Under the pieces are notes generated by a model. That model saw nothing but the letters and a program-made list of their open reading frames with translations. It was not told where the DNA came from and did not search any database. Both the position numbers and the translations under genes were made by a program. 54,721 nt of DNA. It comes from an uncultured Clostridia bacterium. Lineage in GTDB: Bacteria; Bacillota; Clostridia; Christensenellales; Borkfalkiaceae. Where the stretch lies: assembly GCA_944376335.1 (NCBI GenBank), contig CALWCH010000011.1:1-54721 (forward strand), written 5' to 3'. This document shows positions 43,481-50,243 of this stretch, one piece after another (position 1 is the first letter of the stretch; each line of letters begins with the position of its first letter).

Positions 43481-43497
43481 CCGCGTTGGTTGACTTT
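43473..43497 (-). terminator. Rho-independent terminator after folT, overlapping the lgt -35
   Basis: AAAGTCAACC and GGTTGACTTT pair over 10 bp with a 5-nt loop, ending in CTTTTC. It follows the folT stop (43514) by 17 bp. Confidence 0.7.
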
Positions 43498-43513
43498 CAC
43501 ACAAATTTCCCCA

Positions 43514-44215
43514 TTAAAGGCCGAGCTTTAGGGGCTTTACCGCGTTGAGAAGCGGGATCGCCAAAAAAGCCAAGAGATAGTTTAAGATGCTGTTGTAGAA
43601 CTGCCCCAACACAAAGAGGCGGCAGAAGACGTAGTTCCAAAAAGTCCACACGCCTTGAAAACGCGCATTGATGGCGTCGATGAGGTTTTGGGAGACAAAC
43701 ATCGTGTTGCCGATGTAATACATCCCCAAGGAATTGACGAGCACGGTGCAGAGGGTGAAGGTGAGCACGGTGATGAGGGCGAGCTTCAAAAAGAGGCTCC
43801 CCTTGAAGCGCAGCGGAAGGCGCATTGTAAGCCCCGCGATGACGGACATGAGCATGAGGGAAAGCGCCACCCACCAATAGTAATAGAGGCCCGCGCTGTT
43901 TAAAAGATAGCCGAATAAGTCTCCGATAAAGACGGCGCATGCGCCCGGGAGCGGGCCCAAGACGACGCCTGAAAGGATAGCCGTAAACAGGCTGAAGGAG
44001 AACTGCACGTCGGCAAACTTGATTTCAAACGTGTTGACGGCGATGCAGAGGGCCGCCATTACGCCGATGTAAGCAATTCTATGCGCATTCGAGCGAAAGA
44101 GGAGCACATCGGAAAAGAGAAGGCGCTTGACAAGAGACGGGTGCTTATGGCTCGGGGCGGGGGCAGGGGCGGGCGCATCGGGCGCCTTTTTGACATGTTT
44201 GACAACTTCGGACAT
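43514..44215 (-). CDS. folT: Folate-type ECF transporter S component
   Basis: A 233-aa membrane protein. After a cytosolic Ala/Pro-rich start (KKAPDAPAPAPAPSHKHPSL) there are about six helices with the S-component pattern: RIAYIGVMAALCIAVNTFEI at helix 1 and LSGVVLGPLPGACAVFIGDL, a loop typical of FolT. It captures folate and docks on EcfT/EcfA1/EcfA2 (encoded at 33.5-36 kb). The folate assignment rests on the family pattern and on the tetrahydrofolate riboswitch in its leader. Start at 44215 (MSEVVKHV) with GGGAGG 9 nt upstream; a longer frame would enter the terminator hairpin. Confidence 0.85.
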   Translation of the reverse strand: MSEVVKHVKKAPDAPAPAPAPSHKHPSLVKRLLFSDVLLFRSNAHRIAYIGVMAALCIAVNTFEIKFADVQFSFSLFTAILSGVVLGPLPGACAVFIGDLFGYLLNSAGLYYYWWVALSLMLMSVIAGLTMRLPLRFKGSLFLKLALITVLTFTLCTVLVNSLGMYYIGNTMFVSQNLIDAINARFQGVWTFWNYVFCRLFVLGQFYNSILNYLLAFLAIPLLNAVKPLKLGL

Positions 44216-44216
44216 A

Positions 44217-44241
44217 GAAAAAAACCTCCCTTTGAGGAGGT
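44217..44241 (-). terminator. Riboswitch expression platform: terminator whose 3' arm is the folT ribosome site
   Basis: ACCTCC and GGAGGT (within 44224-44241) form a hairpin followed by seven T residues, immediately before the folT ATG. Its 3' arm contains GGGAGG, the Shine-Dalgarno sequence, so folding would both end transcription and hide the ribosome site. Confidence 0.7.
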
Positions 44242-44282
44242 CCGCAAAACGGGCGCCTGCCCTTTTAGGCTTGGGCGCAATC

Positions 44283-44379
44283 GAGCGGACGCGCCGCGGC
44301 ACCGCAGGGGAATCCCCTTTCGTCTGCGAACAACGTCCCGTTTCGCAGCACTTGACGCGCCTTGGCTACTCTTCCGCTC
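44283..44379 (-). ncRNA. Tetrahydrofolate (THF) riboswitch
   Basis: About 97 nt of leader RNA closed by GAGCGGA/TCCGCTC (7 bp). Read leftward it has the conserved THF riboswitch blocks in order: AGAGTAG, GGCGCGTCAAGTG, GGGACGTTG, GACGAA and GCGGTGCC. It senses reduced folates and turns down folate uptake or synthesis genes. Here it lies between a promoter and the folT gene, with a terminator hairpin downstream. Recognised from consensus memory, not from a covariance search. Confidence 0.85.
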
Positions 44380-44380
44380 T

Positions 44381-44409
44381 ATTATAGCACCACTTTCCCC
44401 GTTCGGCAA
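44381..44409 (-). promoter_or_regulatory. Promoter of the THF riboswitch-folT transcript
   Basis: Extended -10 TGCTATAAT (hexamer 44381-44386) and TTGCCG (44404-44409), 17-bp spacer; the aptamer begins at the expected start site. Confidence 0.7.
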
Positions 44410-44451
44410 GCAAATTGGGCATATTTTTTCAAATGAGCGCAAACTAACGGT

Positions 44452-45138
44452 ATGGCACTCATCATGGTACGCACCGCCATCATCTTTTTGGTGCTGCTTG
44501 TTATTATGCGGCTGATGGGGAAGCGGCAAATAGGCGAGATGCAGCCCTTTGAGCTCGTGATCACCCTTCTCATTTCCGAGCTCGCCTGCATCCCGATGGC
44601 GGACGCCTCCGTGCCCCTTCTATACGGCGTCGTGTCCGTCGTCACGATCTTTGTGCTGCACGAGCTTGTGACGCTCATCGACCTCAAGGGCAAGCCGTTT
44701 AAGGCGCTGCTTTCGGGAAAGCCGAGCGTCGTCGTCAACAAGAGCGGCATCGACGCGTATGAATTAAAGCGCAACCGCCTGGATGTGAGCGACCTCATCG
44801 AATCGCTCCGCGCGGCGGGGTATTTTTCGCTCGACAGCATCGACTACGCCCTCTACGAGGCGAACGGCACGTTTTCCGCGCTCCCGAAGCAAGGGTATGA
44901 GAGCGGGCAGAACTCCCTCCCCCTCGTCATTCTCTCTTCGGGGAAATTTGACGGGAAGAATTTGAAATTTTCGGGGCTGAAGCAGTCGTTTTTTGAGGAA
45001 TTGCTGCGGCGCGAGGGCGTGAGGCAGAGGGATGTGCTCGTTCTGACGGCGGACGGTGCGGGAAAAATTTACCTGCAGGAGAACGGGAAGAAGTACAGGA
45101 CGCTGCAGACGGCGTATCCGGGAGGGAGAAGTTGGTAA
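44452..45138 (+). CDS. DUF421 domain membrane protein (YetF family)
   Basis: A 228-aa YetF-like protein: three N-terminal helices, with the family motif MRLMGKRQIGEMQPFELVIT in the first loop, and then a soluble domain (GKPSVVVNKSGIDAYELKRN; DVSDLIESLRAAGYFSLDSI). The biochemical role is unknown; in spore formers members of this family affect germination. It overlaps the next gene by 7 bp. The ribosome site before ATG 44452 is weak (CTAACGG), and the gene is divergent from the folT riboswitch. Confidence 0.85.
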   Translation: MALIMVRTAIIFLVLLVIMRLMGKRQIGEMQPFELVITLLISELACIPMADASVPLLYGVVSVVTIFVLHELVTLIDLKGKPFKALLSGKPSVVVNKSGIDAYELKRNRLDVSDLIESLRAAGYFSLDSIDYALYEANGTFSALPKQGYESGQNSLPLVILSSGKFDGKNLKFSGLKQSFFEELLRREGVRQRDVLVLTADGAGKIYLQENGKKYRTLQTAYPGGRSW

Positions 45139-45509
45139 AATCGCTCTTGAGTATGCTGTTGGCGGGGCTGCTCCTTTTAGGGGCGGCAGTGTTTGAGGGG
45201 CTCTTTGTGCGGACGCAGTTTGAAGCGTTCGGGGAAGAAGTGAGCGCCCTCATCCAAAAGGCGGAGGAGGGCACGGCAAATGAAACAGATGCGGAGGCCG
45301 TCTTTTCGGCGTGGGAGCAAAGGCGGGACAGGCTGCACATCTGGCTCCCCCATGGCGACATTGCGCGCATCGACGACTACCTTTCCGAGAGCGTGCGCTG
45401 CCTCAAAGAGGGGGAAAGGGAACGCGCGCTTGCAAAGCTGGAAATTGTATTGCGGATCTCGAAGACGCTCCCCTCTACCTATCTCGTCTCGCTGCCGAAT
45501 TTATTTTAG
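45132..45509 (+). CDS. DUF4363 family membrane-anchored protein
   Basis: A 125-aa protein with one N-terminal hydrophobic helix (LLSMLLAGLLLLGAAVFEGL) and an all-helical extracytoplasmic domain (AWEQRRDRLHIWLPHGDIAR). This is the DUF4363 pattern, which is regularly paired with yetF in Clostridia. The start is TTG at 45132 with GGGAGG 6 nt upstream, inside the end of yetF. It ends with TAG and meets the convergent lipoprotein gene with a 4-bp overlap, so no terminator separates them. Confidence 0.8.
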   Translation: MVKSLLSMLLAGLLLLGAAVFEGLFVRTQFEAFGEEVSALIQKAEEGTANETDAEAVFSAWEQRRDRLHIWLPHGDIARIDDYLSESVRCLKEGERERALAKLEIVLRISKTLPSTYLVSLPNLF

Positions 45510-46027
45510 CGGGAGAGGGTAACAGTGACGCTCCCACCCCCCAAAATGCCTTTGAGCTCGGCGGCGGAGAGGTTTTCGATGCGGCCGAGGCGGGTGTAGC
45601 TCCAGCTGTTGGAGCCGTAGAAGAGGACGAACTGATTTCCCTGATAGAGCACGAAGTCACAAGGCTCAGCCCTCATCTGCTCGTTGCTCGTCGGCAGCGA
45701 AAAGCCGAGCTCCCCCACCTTCTCCCAGCCGCCGTAGTCGCGAAGGTGCAGGGTGAGAGCGCCCTCCCCAAGCAAGTTATAGAGCGTTTGCGCCGCCTCC
45801 GTTTCTGCAAGCGCGGCGGTGAGTTCGGTTCCGTTGACAGATAATGTGATTTTCATTTCTTCCTCCTGAGAGGGTTCTTCTGGTGTTTCCCCGGGCAATT
45901 CTTCGGGCTGTTCCTGATGCGGCGGGTCCTGCGGCTGTTCCTGCTGCGCCTGCCCGCAGCCCGCAAATGCGAAGATCATACAAACCGCGAGAAGTGCGAG
46001 CGCGGCTCTTTGGACGGCACTTTTCAT
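45506..46027 (-). CDS. Lipoprotein with cyclophilin-like domain
   Basis: A 173-aa secreted lipoprotein. The signal peptide ends in the lipobox FAFAGC (Cys24), followed by a Pro/Glu/Gln-rich linker (residues ~25-57). The C-terminal domain (~58-173: MKITLSVNGTELTAAL, DYGGWEKVGELGFSLP, DFVLYQGNQFVLFYGSNSWS) has the compact cyclophilin-like fold often found next to flavodoxins. Its biochemical role is unknown. It is coupled by ATGA to the flavodoxin-like gene upstream, and its maturation would use the Lgt and LspA encoded in this window. Confidence 0.8.
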   Translation of the reverse strand: MKSAVQRAALALLAVCMIFAFAGCGQAQQEQPQDPPHQEQPEELPGETPEEPSQEEEMKITLSVNGTELTAALAETEAAQTLYNLLGEGALTLHLRDYGGWEKVGELGFSLPTSNEQMRAEPCDFVLYQGNQFVLFYGSNSWSYTRLGRIENLSAAELKGILGGGSVTVTLSR

Positions 46028-46563
46028 GAGAGAGACTTCCCGAGCGCGTATGCCTCTTCAAAGGCGGGCGTATTCTGCACGGTGCCCTTTGCGTCCGCAC
46101 CCGTGCCGTAGATGACGCCCGCAAGCCGCACGCCCTCAAAGCACTCGATCCAGCCCTCGACCGCCTTGATGGCGCCGTCCATGGCGGTCTTCTCCTCGTC
46201 GGCAGAAGTGAGAAGGAGATAGACTTCCTTTAAGGCGAGCTCCTGCCCGAAGAGGGGGTTGAGACGGTCTAAAAACGTCTTTAACTGCCCTGCAATGCTG
46301 TAGTAGTAGACGGGGCTTGCAAGTACGAGGGTATCCGCCCCTTTGACGGCGGGAAGGAGCGCGCTCACGCCGTCGTTGTGCACGCACTTGCCCGTCTTGA
46401 GGCAGGAGAGGCAGCCCAAACAAAATTTGAGGTCTAGCTCACGAAGGTTGACCGTCTGCACGGCATTGCCCGCCTCTTTGGCGCCCCTTTCGAACTCAAG
46501 CGCGAGCGCTTCGGAGTTGCCGCCCTTGCGGAACGTGGAATTGACGATAAAAATGTTTCTCAT
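46024..46563 (-). CDS. Flavodoxin-fold NAD(P)H-dependent FMN reductase
   Basis: A 179-aa flavoprotein. N-terminal IVNSTFRKGGNSEALALEF (FMN phosphate loop), a Cys pair in KFCLGCLSCLKTGKCVH typical of iron-sulfur-flavoprotein relatives, and LASPVYYYSIAGQLKTFLDR (flavin-binding loop). It is a cytosolic oxidoreductase of unknown substrate. It is linked in one transcript with a cyclophilin-like lipoprotein downstream and an acetyltransferase upstream. Confidence 0.87.
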   Translation of the reverse strand: MRNIFIVNSTFRKGGNSEALALEFERGAKEAGNAVQTVNLRELDLKFCLGCLSCLKTGKCVHNDGVSALLPAVKGADTLVLASPVYYYSIAGQLKTFLDRLNPLFGQELALKEVYLLLTSADEEKTAMDGAIKAVEGWIECFEGVRLAGVIYGTGADAKGTVQNTPAFEEAYALGKSLS

Positions 46564-46592
46564 AAGGTTCTCCTGTATCTTCCGATCTTATT

Positions 46593-47159
46593 TTATGCGA
46601 GGGTTTTGATGACTTTGGCGGGCACGCCGCCGACGACGGTGCCGGCGGGAACGTCCTTAGCAACGACCGCGCCCGCGGCGATGACGGCGTTGTCCCCCAC
46701 CGTGACGCCCGCAAGGATGGTCGCATGTGCGCCCACCCAGACGTTTCTGCCGAGCCTGACGGGCTTGGGGAGAAGGTCCTTTCTGTGCGCGGGGTCCAAA
46801 TCGTGGTTCAACGTTGCGATGACGACCTGCTGCCCGATGAGGCAGTCGTCGCCGATATAAATGCCGCCCTGGTCCTGAAAGCAGCAGCCCGAATTGATGA
46901 ATACGCGCTTCCCCACCGTGATATTCTTTCCGCAGTCGGTATAAAAGGGCGGGAAGAGCGCGAAGGTCTCGTCGTACGGCTTTCCGATGAGGGAAAAGAA
47001 GAGGCGGCGGATCTCTTCATCGGTGTGTGCGCCCGTATTCAACGCTGCCATCGCCCCGCGTACCTCTTCGGAGAGGCGGTGCATGGTGCGGTGAACTTCG
47101 CTCCCGCCGACGACGCGCTCTCCGCGCGCCATATGCAAAATAAATTCTTCCGTGGTCAT
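46593..47159 (-). CDS. Maltose/galactoside O-acetyltransferase family protein
   Basis: A 188-aa left-handed beta-helix acetyltransferase (LacA/Maa type): N-terminal helical hairpin ([20 protein letters not shown]), hexapeptide repeats ([40 protein letters not shown]) and the catalytic His in [13 protein letters not shown]. It transfers acetyl from acetyl-CoA to a sugar hydroxyl in the cytosol. Start at 47159 (MTTEEF) follows GGAGATACC. A dyad lies over its promoter. Confidence 0.88.
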   Translation of the reverse strand: MTTEEFILHMARGERVVGGSEVHRTMHRLSEEVRGAMAALNTGAHTDEEIRRLFFSLIGKPYDETFALFPPFYTDCGKNITVGKRVFINSGCCFQDQGGIYIGDDCLIGQQVVIATLNHDLDPAHRKDLLPKPVRLGRNVWVGAHATILAGVTVGDNAVIAAGAVVAKDVPAGTVVGGVPAKVIKTLA

Positions 47160-47178
47160 GGTATCTCCTTGCCTCTCT

Positions 47179-47207
47179 ATGATAGCGCATTGCACTTATA
47201 ATTGCAA
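47179..47207 (-). promoter_or_regulatory. Promoter of the acetyltransferase operon with overlapping dyad
   Basis: TTGCAA (47202-47207) and TATCAT (47179-47184), 17-bp spacer. The inverted repeat TTGCA-N8-TGCAA (47190-47207) covers the -35 and spacer and could bind a MerR- or LysR-type regulator. Confidence 0.6.
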
Positions 47208-47249
47208 ATACTTATTTTTTATCATATATGATAGCTTTTGAAAATGAAA

Positions 47250-47276
47250 AGTGCCGCGCATCTTCCGATGCGCGGC
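47250..47276 (-). terminator. Hairpin terminator-like structure
   Basis: GCCGCGCATC and GATGCGCGGC (47253-47276) form a 10-bp stem with a 4-nt loop, followed leftward by ACTTTTCATTTTC. It would stop transcripts entering from the SGNH remnant. Confidence 0.6.
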
Positions 47277-47279
47277 GAT

Positions 47280-47515
47280 CAAAATAGGGGTGTTCCGATA
47301 GTTTGGGGAGACGGGCGGAACTTGCGTTGCCTATGAAATTCCCTTTTGAAAAAGGTTTGCCGCGCGGGAAGTCCAACTCTCGGCTGGGGTGTTTTCGGCG
47401 GAGACAGGGCAGAATTTTGAAAGAGTTCGGGGGCGCGGGAAGTCCGCGCTTTCGCGGGAGGTGTTTGGGGTGGAACCCCGGCCGTGTTTGGTGCGCCCGG
47501 CAGAACAGGGCAGCG
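47280..47515. other. GC-rich non-coding stretch with an imperfect repeat
   Basis: No reading frame here has the composition or motifs of a protein. The block GCGCGGGAAGTCC occurs at ~47362 and again at ~47433, each followed by a G-rich segment containing GGTGTTT, giving a diverged repeat with a period of about 71 bp. It could be a structured RNA, an interspersed repeat or a decayed gene; I cannot tell. Confidence 0.35.
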
Positions 47516-47830
47516 TCAGCGCATAAATGCAAATAGGTCGCGCTCCATGCGGGGCGTCCACCAGAGAAGATACCCCGCCCGCGTGGGGTGGATGGCATCT
47601 TCCATATAGAGGGCGCGCTGCTCCTTTGAGATGGCGTTGAATTCGCTGTCCGAATAGAGGTCGATGAGAAAGAACTCCCGCTCCCCCTTTAGAGCTCGCA
47701 GCGCCTCGACCATGGCGACGTATTCGGCGTTCTCGTAATGGCTGTTCGTATAGAACACGACGGGGCAGCCCCACGGCAAATGCGCTCCCTAAGATGATCC
47801 ACATACGTCTTTTTCCTGTTTTCATTTCTC
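47516..47830 (-). pseudogene. SGNH hydrolase, C-terminal remnant with frameshift
   Basis: The frame from 47779 to 47516 reads GCPVVFYTNSHYENAEYVAM, then YMEDAIHPTRAGYLLWWTPR with the block V Asp/His pair. It is the last ~90 residues of an SGNH esterase. Just upstream, a second frame gives NRKKTYVDHLRERI, which would join naturally to it after a 1-nt shift near 47790. The N-terminal ~100 residues with the catalytic Ser are absent; the sequence before it is the end of a GH43 gene. So it is a truncated and frameshifted remnant of a GH43-SGNH operon. Confidence 0.65.
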
Positions 47831-47831
47831 T

Positions 47832-48881
47832 TCAGCTGACGCAATAGCCCCCCTCTTTCCAGCGGAGGACGGGTTTTTCGCCTTCCCACTCAACGGGAAG
47901 GATGACGTAGTCGGAGAGAGAGGTATTCACCTTCTTGCAGTCCATGGGGAGCTTGGTGATGCCCATAATGTCCTTCATGGAGGCGTGGTAGTGCTTGGGG
48001 TCGCAGCAGGCGGCGATGGCGTTGAGCGTGCGGAGATGCTGCTCGCGTTCAAGCTGCAGATCGGGCACCCAGCGGTCGGCAAGGGCGACGAGCGTGCCCG
48101 TCTTGCGGTTTTCGAAAATGCAGGAAATTTGGCTTTGAAAGGAAGCGCCGCTTTTGTCGTCGATGTGCGGGTCGCCGAGCTCTCTGAGTTCTCCAAGCGG
48201 GGCTGAGAGCATGGCAACTTCGGAGGGGTTGGGCACATAGCCCGTCATGCCGCTCGTTAAAAGGTAGATGTTCCCCTTCCCCTCGAACACGGTGACGCCC
48301 TCACGGCAGTAGGGAACGGTGCGGTTTTTATAGTAGAGGCGGGGCTCTCCCGTAAGCGCGGTGCAGTCGTCCGTAAGACGCGAGGCGATGATGCCCGTTT
48401 TGCCGTCTGCAAAGTAGATGTAGGTGCCCTCTTTGCCGAAATCGTGGATGTCGAAGTCCCCCACCTCGGCGTCAAAGGGCTTATAGTACTCTTTGACGAG
48501 GGTATAGGGCCCCTTGAAGCTATCCGCGGTGAGCACGGCGAAGCAGAACTCCGACTTATGGCTGAACTTCGCCCACAGGACGTACTTGCCCGTCGTGTAC
48601 GAGCGGACGATGTGCGGGCGGTCGAGATAGTGATAAGGGTGCAGGAGCGACTTCTTGTTTTCAAGGTCGGGCGGAACGATGAGGCCCTCGTCCTGCCACG
48701 AGAGAAGGTCCTTCGAGGAATAGGCGCGGACGCCCCACGTCCAAATTTTGTCCTTCCCCGTCGTCTTTTCCTTGTTTTCGCCGTAGAAGTAGTAGGTGCC
48801 GTCCTCATAAAAGACGGAGCCGCCGTGCGCCTGCACGCGGCTGCCGTTTGTATCGAGAAGCGGTTTGACAGGGTAGAGCAT
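47832..48881 (-). CDS. Glycoside hydrolase family 43 protein (galactanase-like group)
   Basis: A 349-aa third paralogue of this GH43 group: LDTNGSRVQAHGGSVFYEDG then YYFYGENKEK, HPYHYLDRPHIVRSY, DFDIHDFGKEGTYIYFAD, TSGMTGYVPNPSEVA and FQSQISCIFENR. No signal peptide. Start at 48881 (MLYPVKPL) with AAGGAGATG upstream; a much longer frame to the right is antisense to the AraC gene and spurious. It is divergent from an AraC regulator, with a 39-bp box between them, and was probably followed by an SGNH esterase now reduced to a remnant. Confidence 0.82.
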   Translation of the reverse strand: MLYPVKPLLDTNGSRVQAHGGSVFYEDGTYYFYGENKEKTTGKDKIWTWGVRAYSSKDLLSWQDEGLIVPPDLENKKSLLHPYHYLDRPHIVRSYTTGKYVLWAKFSHKSEFCFAVLTADSFKGPYTLVKEYYKPFDAEVGDFDIHDFGKEGTYIYFADGKTGIIASRLTDDCTALTGEPRLYYKNRTVPYCREGVTVFEGKGNIYLLTSGMTGYVPNPSEVAMLSAPLGELRELGDPHIDDKSGASFQSQISCIFENRKTGTLVALADRWVPDLQLEREQHLRTLNAIAACCDPKHYHASMKDIMGITKLPMDCKKVNTSLSDYVILPVEWEGEKPVLRWKEGGYCVS

Positions 48882-48903
48882 AGAACATCTCCTTTTTTTC
48901 TTC

Positions 48904-48909
48904 ATTTTA
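48904..48909 (-). promoter_or_regulatory. Extended -10 of the GH43 promoter
   Basis: TGCTAAAAT read leftward (hexamer 48904-48909). At the -35 position there is only AAGGCC, abutting the AraC-type box, as at an activator-dependent promoter. Confidence 0.5.
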
Positions 48910-48929
48910 GCACAAATTTCCCGACGGGC

Positions 48930-48968
48930 CTTGCATTTTTGTTTTATGTGCGTTATAATTGTTTTATC
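48930..48968. promoter_or_regulatory. AraC-type box between GH43 and its divergent regulator
   Basis: CTTGCATTTTTGTTTT followed by GTTATAATTGTTTTATC: two half-sites each containing GTTTTAT, 20 bp apart (two helical turns), as AraC-family dimers prefer. It touches the GH43 -35. It also contains the whole araC promoter, TTGCAT (48931-48936) - 17 bp - TATAAT (48954-48959), so binding could activate GH43 and repress the regulator. A near-copy is at 53727-53765. Confidence 0.65.
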
Positions 48969-48983
48969 TTTGGGAGGAACGTT

Positions 48984-50177
48984 ATGGAAAATATCGACTA
49001 TGAATACCTCTGCACCGTCATCGGGAATCTCTCCTGCGTGCCCATCCGCCTCTTTCGGGGGGAAAAACAGGTCTTCTATCACGCCGTCGTCTCCCTTCCC
49101 GAGGACCCCATCAAGCCGTATTTGAAGGACATCCTTTCCATCACCTCGCACATCGGGTACTATGTGACGCCCGACTTCTTCTATTACGGCATCGTGCGGA
49201 GCGGAGAGAGCACCATCGCCATCGGGCCTTCCATGCAGGTGAAGGCGGACGATCAGACGCTGAAAGAGCTCGCCTTCCGCTGCGACGTGGTGCGGGAGGA
49301 TATCCAAGACTTTGTTGCGGGGATGAAGGCCATCCTTCCCCTCCCCTTGGACAGCATTCTGCAGATGCTCTGCGCCATGAACTATGTGATGAACGGCGAA
49401 AAGCTTGGGCTGGAAGATTTGCGCATCTACGAAAACGAGCAGGAAGCGCTCAAGGTGGAGGCGGAGGAACTCAGAGCCGAACAGCAGTTTGACGAGGAAG
49501 AACCATCTCTCCACAACACGCTTGCGACCGAGCAGACCATCCTGAACTTTGTGCGGCGTGGGGATACGGTCGCCTTAAAGGAGTGGATGAAGACGGTGCC
49601 CGCCATGCGGGGCGGCACGCTCGCAAGGGATGCCCTCAGGCAGCTCAAAAATACCTTCATCGTCTCGGCGACGCTCGTCTCGCGCTCGGCGATCAGAGGC
49701 GGCATGGATGTGGATGAGGCACTCTCCCTCTCGGACGGCTACATTCAGAAGTGTGAACTCTTGACGAGCATGGAGCGCATCACCAACCTGCAGTACAGAA
49801 TGGTCTTTGACTACGCGGAGCGCGTGGAGCGGCTGAGGATGGGCGGGGCGCCCTCGAAGTTCGTTTTGGACGTTGTCAACTATGTGCGGCGGCATCTCTA
49901 TGAGAATTTCTCGACGGAAGACCTTGCGAAGGCGCTGTTTTTGAGCCGTTCCCGCCTCTCCGTGAAGTTCCGCGAGGAGACGGGCGAGACGCTCAGCGAT
50001 TTTATCCTGCGTGAAAAGACGGAGGAGGCCAAGCGCCTCCTGCGCTATACCGACAAACCCGCCGCCGCCATTGCGAGCTTTTTGGGCTTTTCCTCGCAGA
50101 GCCACTTCTCGCGCGTGTTCCGAAAGTACGCGGGGTGCCTCCCCCACGACTACCGAAAGCAGTACAGCAGACCGTAA
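48984..50177 (+). CDS. AraC-family transcriptional regulator
   Basis: A 397-aa regulator. The C-terminal ~100 residues hold the double helix-turn-helix (FSTEDLAKALFLSRSRLSVK, AAAIASFLGFSSQSHFSRVF). The N-terminal ~290 residues are a helical sensor domain I cannot name (MENIDYEYLCTVIGNLSC; ILPLPLDSILQMLCAMNYVM). ATG at 48984 follows GGGAGGAAC. It is divergent from a GH43 gene and convergent with the GH78 gene. Boxes of the type expected for this family lie at three sugar promoters, so it is the best candidate activator of both sugar islands. Confidence 0.9.
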   Translation: MENIDYEYLCTVIGNLSCVPIRLFRGEKQVFYHAVVSLPEDPIKPYLKDILSITSHIGYYVTPDFFYYGIVRSGESTIAIGPSMQVKADDQTLKELAFRCDVVREDIQDFVAGMKAILPLPLDSILQMLCAMNYVMNGEKLGLEDLRIYENEQEALKVEAEELRAEQQFDEEEPSLHNTLATEQTILNFVRRGDTVALKEWMKTVPAMRGGTLARDALRQLKNTFIVSATLVSRSAIRGGMDVDEALSLSDGYIQKCELLTSMERITNLQYRMVFDYAERVERLRMGGAPSKFVLDVVNYVRRHLYENFSTEDLAKALFLSRSRLSVKFREETGETLSDFILREKTEEAKRLLRYTDKPAAAIASFLGFSSQSHFSRVFRKYAGCLPHDYRKQYSRP

Positions 50178-50183
50178 ACAGGC

Positions 50184-50213
50184 GAAAAGAGCGGCTCAAC
50201 GAGCCGTTCTTTT
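50184..50213. terminator. Bidirectional terminator between araC and GH78
   Basis: CGGCTC and GAGCCG (50192-50206) with a 3-nt loop; TTCTTTT to the right and GAAAAG to the left let it serve both convergent genes. Confidence 0.75.
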
Positions 50214-50243
50214 CAAAATAGGGGGAAATGATGGATAAGCTGA

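Noticed and set aside
47331-47825. A 164-codon leftward frame starting MKTGKRRMWIILGSAFAVGLP
   Set aside because: The hydrophobic start is accidental. The frame runs antisense-like through the SGNH remnant and the non-coding block, and the true coding signal is in the other two frames.
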